A stretch of 64,000 nucleotides of DNA from Ophioderma brevispina (Eukaryota > Echinodermata > Ophiuroidea > Amphilepidida > Ophiodermatidae): the NCBI GenBank assembly GCA_023653785.1, contig JAMKCH010005439.1:62001-126000 (forward strand), written 5' to 3'. The notes beneath the pieces were generated by a model that did no database searches, was not told where the DNA came from, and saw nothing but the letters and a program-made list of their open reading frames with translations. Within the stretch, counting starts at the first letter, position 1, and each line of letters opens with the position of its first letter. Below, one piece after another: positions 10,794-21,060 of this stretch. Made by a program: the position numbers and the translations under genes.

Positions 10794-11626
10794 AACACTT
10801 AAGTGGACCCAAGGGGTTCACTCCCGTTGGTTCCCGGGGGGGGGGGGGGGTTCATGGGACCCCCCCTAAGGAAACACTTTCCCGAGGGAATTTTTTGCAA
10901 GAAATTTATCCCACATGTGAAGGATCATAAGCCAACCCCAATCAGCAAAAAAATTAGATTTTTATTGGGTTGCCAGAAAATTAGGGGCCCTAAAAACGTG
11001 TGTTCAAAACACGGGCAAAACTTGGGCCCAAAAAAGACGGAAAATTCAGAGCATTGCGTTACTCAAAAATTTGAAAAACCTTATTTTATGTTGATATCTA
11101 TTATAGAAGACCCAAATATTCAATTACTTATATTAACACAAAACCACCAGTTTTAGGGATCGTATTTTGTTAGGGCTGTTGCAAAATACACGTCATTTTC
11201 CATTAGAGTTTGTACAGAACGGGTTTTTGGCAATCGGTAATGCTGAAATTTTTGTTTCAGCACATAAAGGTAATATTTTAATGTTACTAATTCAATTATT
11301 TACTTAAATGTATGTGCTTGGGAACATATCTCAGCAAAAAAATTGCTTTGGTTGGTTCTCGGTTTCTATTCTTATTTTTAAAAATATTCCCAATGCTTCC
11401 GTTAGTGCCCAAGGGGGGGGGGGGTACATGGGACCCTCCCACTAATTACCCATTAACGGCTTGGCCGCGATTTTAATATGTGGGATGGAAAGAAGCGCAT
11501 TTAAAAGTCAGTCAATACAAAAAAATCGGCCGCAAAAAATCCACGCGTTTAAAGCTGGGCCCAGCGTGAAAACAAATTTTGGGGTCGGTCCCTAGGAAAC
11601 CCCCCCCCCTTGGTCACTTAAGTGTT
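10794..11626 (+). mobile_element. Poly-G TIR element, copy 1
   Basis: Ends are AACACTTAAGTG..ACC and GGTCACTTAAGTGTT in inverted orientation, both next to TTAA. Inside the 5' end lies TTCACTCCCGTTGG, a G tract and TTCATGGGACC. Near 11395-11440 a second block TTCCGTTAGTGCCCAAGG, G tract, TACATGGGACC repeats that pattern. A C tract precedes the 3' TIR. About 833 bp with no transposase. Five other copies or relatives lie in this window (14137, 15286, 16196, 24996, 38927). Confidence 0.8.
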
Positions 11627-11760
11627 AAAGTATGGTCTACAAATGATTGGTACAAGCTCCTAATTAGGACATGGAAAACTTTATTTTTGTAAAAGTTTAT
11701 TACAATCTTGAAACCAAGGTTTGTTTCTAAACAAAATTGTTATGAGGATTCCAACAAACT

Positions 11761-12680
11761 CATGGGTGTCATTTTTTTCAAATGTGTTCTTGGATGAATT
11801 CTAGGGGGGGGGGCCAAGGTTTACACTGGTTTATACCAGGGGGCAAAATATAAAAGGGGGCAAAATGTGTTTTAAAGTTATACCATCAGGTTCAGTCCTT
11901 TCAAGGATTACAGAAAGTTATAGTTGCGTCTTACTGAGTGTTATAGTACAAAAGTTATTTTACAAGGTTAATATAACACGGGTTCAAGGTCAAACTGGGG
12001 GGTAAAAAATTCAGATTCATCGGTTGCTCTAATAATACATTGTGCCAAAATTGTTCGTCGTTACGTGTACAGAAGCCCGAAAATATAAAGGTCGCGTTGT
12101 CAATGACGTTTTGATAATAATTAAGAGGGCAAATCTGGCCTTGGGTACACAGGGGGGGTCTATGGGAGACCACTAGCTATAGCTCTGAAAAGTCTCACTT
12201 TGAAAGGTTAAACAAAGGAAATCTATATACATTTTCGTATTTAGAAGAACCCAATGACGATGTAAAACCAGTTTCAACAAAATCGGACCCATTTATAGAC
12301 CAGTTAACAGCAATGTTGTAAACATGTTAGGGCCTGGGATCTTGAAATAGGTCGGCCTGACTGTTACACACTGGCAATTGTATCTGTTAGAGTTTTAATA
12401 CTATGGCCCATAACGATTCGCAGGCATTGATTCGCAGGCAACAAAAGAAGTGACGTCGTTCGGGTCTTAACTGGTCTATAAATAATGACTTTCTTGAGCC
12501 TATTGTACTAAAACAATAGGTCGTAAATATGGCAAACTATACCTTTTTAGAAACCTTATGAGCAGCCGAACAGACTGGTATAAATTTTAAAACAATTTAA
12601 ACACTTTTATTGTTTACCCCTGTACAAATTTGCCCCCTTATAAAACACCCAAGAACACATTTAAAAAAATGACACCCATG
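11761..12680. mobile_element. TIR element, about 920 bp, ends CATGGGTGTCATTTTTTT
   Basis: The first 36 bp (CATGGGTGTCATTTTTTT then AAATGTGTTCTTGG) recur inverted at 12645-12680, with one or two differences. Both ends continue inward into GGGGGCAAA-type sequence. The interior has no coding content. Superfamily and target-site duplication are undetermined. Confidence 0.7.
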
Positions 12681-12789
12681 ATTTTCAGATTCTCCATCAA
12701 ATTCTGTATTGGAAAAATATTGGTGTCAAAATTGTATATAAAAAAAAAATAAACCAAATCATCCATTACATTTCCCCCTGTACTATAAT

Positions 12790-13210
12790 TCTGCAAGATC
12801 GACCATTAATGCATCTAAGCGTAGGGCTCTGCAAGCATACAATGGCAATCCATCGCCAGAGACTCATCGTGCATTAAGATCTGCAGAAGCAATGTTCAGA
12901 AGGTAGTCAGGATTTGTGCAAATGGGTATTGGACAGACCTTTGTAATACCAGTGCTGACACTGGCAACATCAAGGTCATCATCATAGACAAGTCCAAACA
13001 ATTAGAAAGACAGTTGGAGCTCTATTCTGAGCTCTACTCAATGGAGAACTTAGTTTATCATTCTGCTTTTGACGACATTGAACAGCTTCCTCTGATGCCT
13101 GAACAGGATGATCCATCTTGCCATTATGAAATTTCAAAAGCTATAGACAAGCTTCCTTTTGGAAGCGACCCAGAGAACGAAATAATTCCCAACAATACAT
13201 GTACAGTTAA
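12790..13210 (+). mobile_element. LINE ORF2 fragment, linker between endonuclease and RT
   Basis: The reading KRRALQAYNGNPSPETHR then ALRSAEAMFRR starts at about 12817. After frameshifts it continues as ELYSELYSMENLVYHSA, EQLPLMPEQDDPS and EISKAIDKLPFGSDPENEII (13014-13200). In intact LINEs this is the region just before the GKAPG-type RT entry, with the hallmark 'HYSELYSREN' stretch. Only this linker is present; the endonuclease and RT core are missing. It may belong to the same family as the minus-strand LINE at 45.9-46.8 kb, but the two do not overlap, so this cannot be tested here. Confidence 0.75.
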
Positions 13211-14136
13211 AGTAATACATTACTGTAATTAACCTAAATATCGACCATTTTGATTTTTAGCCGCCATTTTGAGAAAACAATGATAGCCCTATATGTTTTC
13301 TTGTAGTAGCTCAACAATACGTTAAACAATGCATCAGTTATATCACGATAATATCCTTAAGAATAAACTAAGAGTAAACATAAGTAACTCTTTTAAAATT
13401 AAAGAGTTGAATCAACACTGAATGTATGCCATGCATAGTGGCATCTGCACTTGCCGTGACCTTGTTTCAAATACAGTATTATTACTTACTACTTAAGCCT
13501 CTTAGAAATACAATGCCAATACACTATATGTGCACACAGTCATTTCTATCATTAAATCTCTGAATAATGAGATAATGGGCAGACCTACAGCTGTCATTTA
13601 CACTAATTTTTATAGTAAGGCAAAGTAATAACAATTACCATTCTTCCCAAGAGAGTTTAACTTATGTTTTTTGTCAATAACTTGTAGCTTTAATTCAATC
13701 AATATTCGAGCAAAGTAGATGCTGCAAAAATGGGAGCCTAAATGCTTTTACACAGAGCTTACTGTACTCACTGTGTATTGCTCCTACTCAAGTGAAAAGC
13801 ACAAGGCTAATTAACAAACACATTCTCTTTTAGCAGGTGTTTAACTGATTTTAGTGGTAAAATGTTTAGGGGTATGTACAGGGGGGTTATCGATTGAATT
13901 TTATTTGTTTAAAGGTATGTTGTTTTATGTTAGGGGTGTCTCCATATTTTGGGCTGGGGGTAACATTCCTACTTGCACTTTTGTGAAATAACACACACCC
14001 CTAGTTTAGGACGTTCTCTCTGAATGGCTGGCCACCCAAAATTTTTCAGCATAGTAAGACCTTTCCATGGCGGTATGAGTACTGTGGCGGTATGAGTTCA
14101 ATGGTAACCTACTTTGGCATTTTCCCCTTTACTTTA
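13211..14136. other. Unassigned sequence
   Basis: Contains one GCCGCCATTTTGAG motif at about 13260, common to several dispersed repeats here. Otherwise nothing is recognised. Confidence 0.45.
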
Positions 14137-14868
14137 AACTCTTAAGTGACCAAGGGGTTTTCACTCCTGTTAGTGCCCGGGGGGGGGGTTCATGGGACGA
14201 AATTTATACCACCTATGAAGGGTAATAAGAAAACCCCAAATCAGCAATAAAAATAAAATTTGTTATGTGGGCTGCAAATTAGGGCCAAAACATTGTTTTC
14301 AAACCACGAGAATATTGTGCAAAAAGACTGAAAAGTCAAATGAGCCTTGCGCTTACATCAAACTTTTTTTAAAACTTATTTTATGTTGATATCTCTTCTA
14401 GAAGACCTAAATTACATATATTTAACACAAAACCTGCAGTTTTAGGGAATCGTGTATTAGTTACGGGTGTTTCAAAATACACGTCATTTTCCCATAGAGT
14501 TTGTACAGTAACGTACGGTTCAGCAATGCCCACGATGAAATTGTTTGTTTTCAACACATCAAGGGTTAATTATTTAGAATGTTACTTACATGTATGTATG
14601 AACATACAGTATCAGCAAAGAAATTGCTTTGGTCGACTTTCGTTAGTACTCAAGAGACCCCCACTAATTAACTCATTAATGGCTTGGTCGATTTATTTAT
14701 TTTGTTTTTTGGTATGAAAAGAAGCGCATTTAAAAGTTAGACAATTAAAAAAGGTAAATAAAAATCGGTGAAAAAATCCACGCCCAAAGCGGCCAGCTCG
14801 AAAGCATTCTTTTTTTTGGGGGGGGGGGGGGGGGGGGTCACTTAAGGGGGGGGGGTCACTTAAGTGTT
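14137..14868 (+). mobile_element. Poly-G TIR element, copy 2
   Basis: Begins CTTAAGTGACCAAGGGG with a slightly altered terminus (CTC for CAC) and ends GTCACTTAAGTGTT. The internal block near 14640 reads GTTAGTACTCAAGAGACCCC, so the internal G tract and adjoining CATGG are deleted. The 3' terminus is duplicated: GTCACTTAAG, G tract, GTCACTTAAGTGTT (about 14837-14868). Confidence 0.8.
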
Positions 14869-15285
14869 AAGTTGCCTCTCTGACTCAAGTTTGAATTTTC
14901 TATCGAGGTCAATTTTACATCTTTCAACTTGACCTCACATAACCTTTGACCAAGGTATGTGACCTTTGACCTCGTCAACATATGAGGAATCCCATATTGC
15001 ACCTATGGACACAAGTTTGGTTCCAATTGGAACTTTACCTTTCACTTGCGATCCATTCAACCCACAAAATCCTTCCCAGCCATTTCTTCATGTTCCTATA
15101 TCCTCCTAGACAAATCTCAACAATGTCAGCAAAAACATCGCAAAGCCGCACAATTTTGGCTATCAGAGTAAAAACGTCGGAGTTTTTAAAGGTAATCAAC
15201 CTTATCCGGGAGAATACAAGGTGATGTTGAAATATCTGGGAAAAAATAAGCAAGATTGTTGTTACAAATCATTTTGTCATGTAAC
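14869..15285. repeat. Dispersed repeat with TGACC clusters
   Basis: The stretch 14885-15080 carries TTGACC, TTTGACC and GTGACCTTTGACCTCG within about 60 bp. It begins with CTCAAGTTTGAATTTTC, resembling CTCAAGCTTGAATTTTT in dispersed family B (35.73 kb). It is likely a relative of that repeat. No coding sequence was seen. Confidence 0.45.
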
Positions 15286-15483
15286 GTCCGTTGGGTGGGG
15301 TTCGTAGGGACCCAAAAGGCCATACAGCTTGACGCAATTTCTTCAAAACTAGGGCGGACATATCGTACAATTATTAAAATGCAGTGGTGTGTTTGTTAAC
15401 ACCATTTAGCGTTTTTACGCGCTATTTCGCGAAGATGAATTAAGGTCCCTGCTAACTACTTCCCCATTGACCACTAAAGTGTT
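15286..15483 (+). mobile_element. Short relative of the poly-G element (3' half)
   Basis: Starts with GTCCGTTGGGTGGGGTTCGT then AGGGACC, the equivalent of the internal block of longer copies. It ends TGACCACTAAAGTGTT, close to the family 3' terminus. At about 200 bp it equals the 3' half of the full copies. It may be a truncated copy or an ancestral monomer. Confidence 0.5.
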
Positions 15484-16195
15484 AAATAAAACCTGTCAAG
15501 CAGAACGAAAAATAAGACTTGAGAAAAGGCACTATCATATTGCTACTAACGGTCATTTATATAATCAACAAAAAGAAGATAGGTGTTGTAAGGTTTCAAG
15601 ATGCTAATACTTTACCGTAATTCAACAGTGAATATGCGAAGAATTGCGTGGGTCACCTGTGAACTTTACATGGACAATTTGTTGAGAGGGGAATACGATT
15701 ACGCTGAATTAAGCGATACTACGAATACTTTGTATTCACAGTGTGTTACCCATCTTACAACGTCGCACTTAGATGATAAAAAATGTAGTTCAGAAAATGT
15801 TAACTAAAAAATTATATCAAGCAAAGTAAGTTTGATAGGAGTTTTGATTTGTGTGGATCTGGGACATAAATCCGTTTTGCTGAAACTAAGTGTTTGTCCG
15901 AATTTTTTACAGCTAGATCGGATAGAGAATAAAACGGGTACTTGACATCTGAACTGACCTGGGAATAACGCCTCAAAGTTGGTCTAATACTAATTTATCA
16001 GGCTGAACAACAAAATATACACTCCACACATAACAATGTTTTGGGTAGTGAGTGCGTGATTAAAAGAGGATTTGGAGTAACGTTAGGCTCTGAAGGCATG
16101 AACCTCTCATTTTGAAGTGTTCAAATGGACCAAGGCATAAAATCAATATTGTTAGCAATCGCCTCCTAGCTTCTCAATTAATGGGGTTTATGCTT
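15484..16195. other. Unassigned sequence
   Basis: A 68-codon frame at 15601-15807 has no recognisable domain. Nothing else was seen. Confidence 0.45.
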
Positions 16196-16555
16196 AACAC
16201 TTAAGTGACGAGGGGGGGGTGGGATTCCTAGGGACCCTCAAAATTTGTTTTCGCGCTGGCAGCTTTACGCGTTGGATTTGCGCCGATATGTTTTGTAATT
16301 GTCTAGATTAAAATTGTAATTTAATTTGAATCTTCCAGTCTTTTTGCCCTTTTTTCGTGTGTTTTGAATACAATGTTTTGCCCTAAATTGACAGCCCAAA
16401 TAACAAATTTCATTTTTTATGCTGATTTGGGTTTGTCTATGCCCCTTCACATGTGGTAATACATTTCGTACAAACATTCCCTCGGAAAAGTGGTTCCTGG
16501 GGGGGGGGGGTGGGGGGGGCACCAACGGGAGTGAAAACCCCTTGTCATTAAGGTT
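16196..16555 (-). mobile_element. Poly-G TIR element, copy 3 (inverted, internally shortened)
   Basis: Reads in the opposite direction to the other copies: its 3'-type end (AACACTTAAGTGACGAGG) is at the left and its 5'-type end at the right, including CACCAACGGGAGTGAAAACC. At 360 bp it lacks most of the middle. TTAA abuts the left end and TTAAC the right. Confidence 0.75.
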
Positions 16556-16964
16556 AACGATTTATTATTTTGAAATACAAGAAGTTTCTTTGCCTAATAA
16601 TTTATTGGGAAAAAAGAAAAGTAGTTTTTCCTGTGCGAGTTTAAGTTTGCGTGGGAATTATAGCTTTTTGTCTATGCATTTCAGCGATTATAACCAGGAG
16701 CTAGCAGAATTGTAACACATCTCAAGTAAGTTTGAGTGATTAATAGTTGACAGCCTGACAGTGACACTGAAACACGATCTTAAGTGCAGCACGTGGTGCC
16801 TTAAGGAGAGGGGGCCAGGAAAAAGTTTGTACAGGCGGTACAAACTTTTTAAAATATGTTCCAATCGTGTTGAAAAAGTTACCAAATTATGTGTCTAATC
16901 GAATGATTCAGAAAAGGTTATGTTTGTAATATCTCTACAGCCTAAAGTTTGAGTTATAGGCTAA
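16556..16964. repeat. Unassigned sequence ending in left half of repeat family A
   Basis: A perfect hairpin of 13-bp arms and 5-bp loop lies at 16820-16850 (AAAAAGTTTGTAC / GTACAAACTTTTT). The last ~40 bp (ATATCTCTACAGCCTAAAGT to TTATAGGC) match 3217-3251 and stop abruptly at the TIR at 16965. Confidence 0.6.
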
Positions 16965-17169
16965 GGGAGTGTTCATGATTTACGCCAGGGGGGGGGGGTG
17001 AGGGAGGATTTCCGTCTTTTTAACGCTTTTTTTTCAAAGTCCCCTCTATTAAGTTGCTCAATTTCATTGTCCCCCCCATGATAGTAGAAAAAAATTTCAT
17101 GTTCCCCCCGAATATTTTCAATTATACACTTCATAATTGCTTAACCCAGACATCAACTTTGAAGGCAGC

Positions 17170-17652
17170 GAAGAGTGATTGTTCCCTTCATCATCATCAG
17201 CCTTTTTGTCTGTCCATGGGCCGAAAGCTCAACATGTTTCCATGTTGGATTTCGGCCTACCCTTCTACGCTTGCCTAGTGCGGGTGGAAGGCCTGGTACC
17301 TAGAGTGATTAGTGCAGGTGGTAACAGAACCCGGGATGGTCCCCTACTATTTTCGCTGAGGTCTGCAACTTTTTACGTGTTCAGGATGACCCTGATACAG
17401 GACCAACAGCTGTACATGACTCTCCGAACCATGAGGCGCGGGCACATTGCAACTGCACATTGTACGCAATGGGTGGGAGCGGGAGAAATTCCATAATTCA
17501 CATGCGTGCAATTATGCAATTTCCGGCCTATAGGAACTATTGAGTATGACCAAGAAACCCGACTGGCGGGGGCTCGAACCAGGGCCGCTCGATCGAACTT
17601 ATACTCTGCCGACGGTTCAGCGCCTTAGACCACTCGGACCTTCGCCATTACT
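17170..17652 (-). mobile_element. tRNA(Leu/Ser)-like headed SINE or tRNA pseudogene
   Basis: On the minus strand, 17650 to about 17562 reads TGGCGAAGGTCCGAGTGGTC then TAAGGCGC (A box and D arm typical of class II tRNAs), a long variable region, and CTGGTTCGAGCCCC (B box). The acceptor ends TGGCG and CGCCA pair, but the T stem does not, so it is not a working tRNA. The ~390 bp downstream on that strand may be the SINE body, with no known tail recognised. Confidence 0.55.
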
Positions 17653-18054
17653 TCCCTTAGCTCTCCTTAAGTGCATTGAAGGAGAATGATTTTTATCTTG
17701 GAAAGATAATTTCTAATGCACATGCAGTGGTAAATGTTCTTATGCCTCCCTGCCCTATAGTCAGAGCTTTTTGGAGAGAATTAACCTCTTTTTAAAAGAC
17801 AATATCAACAATAAAATATTCTTGATGACTTTTTTACTAGATTCTTTATGTCAAGAAATGGTAGACATCAATGATATTATGGGCGTAATAGTGTTAGGGG
17901 GTCCTATCTATCTGCATTTTTAGGTCCAAAAATGAACTACATGTACAACACTCATCACTGTTAGCGAATTGGTCACAAAAGGTTGCATGTTTTGGGTCCG
18001 GTGCTCTGTTAGTGGATGTGCTTGCCTAGGACAAGATGTTAAAGTGGTGCCTGC

Positions 18055-18815
18055 ATGAGCGCGTAGCATGAGTAATAATGGGCGGGGTACAGGGTCCCGT
18101 TTTGGGTTCCTGCGGGGGATACAGGGGGCTGAGCTCCTGGAAGCTCTTGGTTTTAAATGTTGAGTGCCTTAGAGGCGCTCAGTTAGCTCATATTTTGAGG
18201 AGAATGAATTAGTTTTTAACAATATTATTGCTTTATTAGGCCAAAAACGTTCTCTTTTAGTGCTGAGCACTGTCCGAGCACTGCCACTTTCTCAGTGTCT
18301 TTGACATATTGTGAATCACGTAACATATAGGGGTTTTTGTCGAAGCATATTGTGACATGCCTTTTCTCAAGTAATAAGATCAATACAGCCATTGGAAAGT
18401 TGGTAGTAAGGATGGTTAAAGATGTTAATTGTTGTGCCCCATACCGCGTAGCGCGAGTAATAATGGGTGGGGTACAGGATTCCATTTTTGGGCCCCTGAG
18501 GTGTTCCAGGGGGCTGGGCCCCCGGAAGCTCTGGGGTTTAGTCTATTGGTGCCTTCAGGAGCTCTCAGTTATTATTTATCTTGCAGCAGATGAACTATTT
18601 ATGAACTTTACTATTCTGTTACTTAGGCCAAATGATCTATTTTTCAGTGCATGAGCACCGTCGGAGCACTGTCACTTTATCAGTGTCTTGACGTGTGAGC
18701 TCGCGTTTCAACATTAGGTGGTTGTTGTCAAGGCATATTGGGGCATTCCTTCTCACGAATAAAGATCAATACAACAAGCAATGGAAAAGTTGGTAATAAT
18801 GGGAATGGCCTAATT
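18055..18815. repeat. Tandem dimer, period about 386 bp
   Basis: GCGTAGCATGAGTAATAATG at about 18060 recurs as GCGTAGCGCGAGTAATAATG at about 18446. Matching downstream landmarks are GGGGTACAGG, AGGCCAAA, GAGCACTG and AAAGTTGGTA. It lies wholly inside the 3.86-kb element. The units differ at many sites. Confidence 0.8.
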
Positions 18816-19454
18816 TAAAGGAGATGCCCGATTTAAGTGTTTTGAAGTTTTCCATCTTGATAGATTGCTTTCACCCAAAACTCCCACCTGTAAAGTTTAG
18901 CGCCAATATTTCGATTATTCCATTTTGGATGTGAGAGCTAAAGAACGTGATTTTGCAAGTCCATAGAATACTGCGTAAAATTAAAATTGGTCGACCAAAA
19001 TGGTCACCATTTCACTAGAACTTCCAAAACAAAACATTACTTTAGCCCCTAAGATTTTCACAGGGGGTAAATCGGAAAAATAGTAGCTTTCTTCTGATAC
19101 CAAATTTTGAAAACGTCGGTAAAAATCTGGAGTTCTGGGGACCAGGCTATTAGCGATCGGGCCATGACCTTTAGAGTAGCATGATGGTGATCATAATACA
19201 CAATTTATTATATCAGGTCTGAATTTGGGTGTACGTATTGTAAATCTGCAAACCGAGGAGATTTTGATTCAGATGGATTATACTTTTTACATTTGCTAAT
19301 TGTGATAGCACAGCCCAAAATCATTATTTTATAATGCTGTAATTCATATGCCCCTTTTCATATACCTTTTATATTAATGCTCTGATTTTAATTTTGATCG
19401 GGCCTATGGGTGAGCATGGATCCCAGCATGGATACAGTATACAAGGGCCTAAAA

Positions 19455-19935
19455 GTATTGATAAAGGTTATGGTTCGAGTCCCACTGCAGCCAATGTGTT
19501 CGCCCTTGCGTAAAGCGCTTTACCTTAAAGGACACTATCAGTGATTGGAAAAATATTGAAAATTTGCAGGAATAGCTTCAAAAGTGAAGGCTAAGTCTGT
19601 AGAAAGTCTCAAAGTTACCTTTTCCAGCTGTAGAATTGACGAAAAGGACAGAAAGAAACCGCAGTGTTCAAGATACGATTCTCATTCAATTACGTGTGCT
19701 AGTGTTCCGTTCGCCCAGACAGTAATGACTAAAATCTCCGATCTGTCTTTTAGCTTGCTTCTGGTTCTATCATTCGCAGGGTAGGTCTTATGTTAGGAGA
19801 CCTGTACTTGTTACATACATGCAAAATCTGATTTTTATGATTCTGTCGATTTGCTGATTTAGCAAAATCACTGATAGTGTCTTTAATACTCCTGGAGGTA
19901 CCAGATATTCAATGCTGGGAAGGGTAACAGACTCG
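19455..19935 (+). mobile_element. SINE split by a MITE
   Basis: The left part ends a tRNA-like head with B box GGTTCGAGTCC (about 19472), then CAATGTGTTCGCCCTTGCGT and GCGCTTTACC up to 19524. The right part resumes after 19886 with TACTCCTGGAGGTACC and AATGCTGGGAAGGGTAAC. Together they resemble the GGCAAGGCACTTTACC...CAGGAGTATAA tail of the SINE at 32060-32335. The 5' half of the head is missing. Confidence 0.6.
19529..19882. mobile_element. MITE, about 354 bp, TTAA-flanked
   Basis: The TIR AGGACACTATCAGTGATT at the left is mirrored by AATCACTGATAGTGTCT at the right. TTAA stands at both outer edges (19525-19528 and 19883-19886), as piggyBac-type elements would leave. It interrupts a SINE. 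No coding content. Confidence 0.72.
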
Positions 19936-20821
19936 CTATGTGCGGGGAGGAAGTGGCGAACCCCCCACCGCAAAAATAAATGGAGGAGGAGTCGGGCCAA
20001 ACGCTAAGGAAAGAGAGATGGGCTCTCTGCGCACGAGCTTTGCCTCGGCACGGAACTTTACTTTTTTTACTTAAATAAACATTCACGTTGTGCTATGTAA
20101 TATCAAAATTAGGTAATGTTTAGCAGTCATTTATTAAATGTGAAAGTTAATACAAGGCATTCAAATTGGGGCAATGGGCGGTCAAAAAATCACCACACTA
20201 TGAATAGCATGAAGTTTTCTGTCAACATGATGCATTCATATGAAAAAGCTCCAGTAGTGTAACAAAACAGTGGGTTATGTAGGTCTTTGAAAATGCATTA
20301 ACCCGTACTGTACTATAAAAAAAATTGTATTACATTTCAGTTTACAATCATGGTTTGTCGTCTTGTCTCTTGTATGTGAAAAAACAGTAATGTTGTATTT
20401 TGTAGACATAGCATATTTAAAACTATAATATTTTTTTTTTTTTTTTTTTAATATTCTATTTTGAAATTATACACCTGAGTAAAGAAGATTTACTACAAAT
20501 TTAGCGCCTTTTCCTAGTCTATAGATAGCATCTTTTAGCATCTTTACACAATACCTCTTATAAGTTTATTTTATGAGACAGTCTTATTTCAAATGGTAGA
20601 AAAACCCAATATTTGTATGTAGTTTCATAAAAAACACAAACTTTTTCATTTTTCAAATCAGCAACAGTTCATTTTTTTATGATGGCTCTTTAACAAAAAG
20701 TTCGTGTCCCCCCCGTCTCTGTCACAAAAAAATTTCGTTGTCCCCCCTCATGTTAAAAAAAATTTTCGTGTCCCACCCCTGATTTCTCCATCCCCCCCCC
20801 TGGCGTAAATATGACACTCCC

Positions 20822-20965
20822 TAAAACAGCAAAAACTCAAATAAAAGGGTCAAGTTTCAGGTGTACAGGGGGTTCAAAATTTTAAAAACGTTGCTCCGAA
20901 TTGGATTTAAAAAATGTAAAAATCGGTTTACAAATTATTGAGTCGGAAGTCTATAGAATTCATAT
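20822..20965. repeat. Right half of interrupted dispersed repeat A
   Basis: AAAAGGGTCAAGTTTCAG, GTGTACAGGGG and TTGCTCCGAATTGGAT match 3268-3320 and complete the left half ending at 16964. Confidence 0.7.
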
Positions 20966-20984
20966 AAGGAATAGTATGACTATC

Positions 20985-21060
20985 TTACATGCTTAGTGTC
21001 CGATGTAGGGGGCACATTAGGTCAACGTCCATTGTACTCAATGGGCTGCCCTGAAATGTA
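20985..21060 (-). repeat. Inverted partner of the 4395-4530 repeat
   Basis: On the minus strand it shares GTACAATGGACGTTGACCTA with the block at about 4468-4487, and CTAAGCAT beyond it. Confidence 0.6.

Larger units (their letters stand above)
16965..20821. mobile_element. Harbinger-like TIR element, 3.86 kb, non-coding, TSD TAA
   Basis: The left TIR GGGAGTGTTCATGATTTACG, CCA, G tract is mirrored at the right by C tract, TGGCGTAAATATGACACTCC, C. TAA flanks both ends (16962-16964 and 20822-20824). The flanking sequences join to give a continuous copy of dispersed repeat A as seen at 3215-3320, which supports a single insertion. Sub-terminal sequences repeat a TTGTCCCCCC..AAAAAATTTC motif. The interior carries a tRNA-like block, a tandem dimer and an interrupted SINE, and no transposase reading frame was found. 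TWA duplication and GG-start TIRs suggest PIF/Harbinger. Confidence 0.75.

Noticed and set aside
10803..11156. 117-codon frame with a Gly run
   Set aside because: Falls in the poly-G transposon. The Gly run is the G tract, and other copies do not preserve the frame.
17179..17496. 105-codon frame including AGGNRTRD
   Set aside because: Adjacent to a tRNA-like block inside a non-coding transposon. The motif is a common chance translation and no family was recognised.
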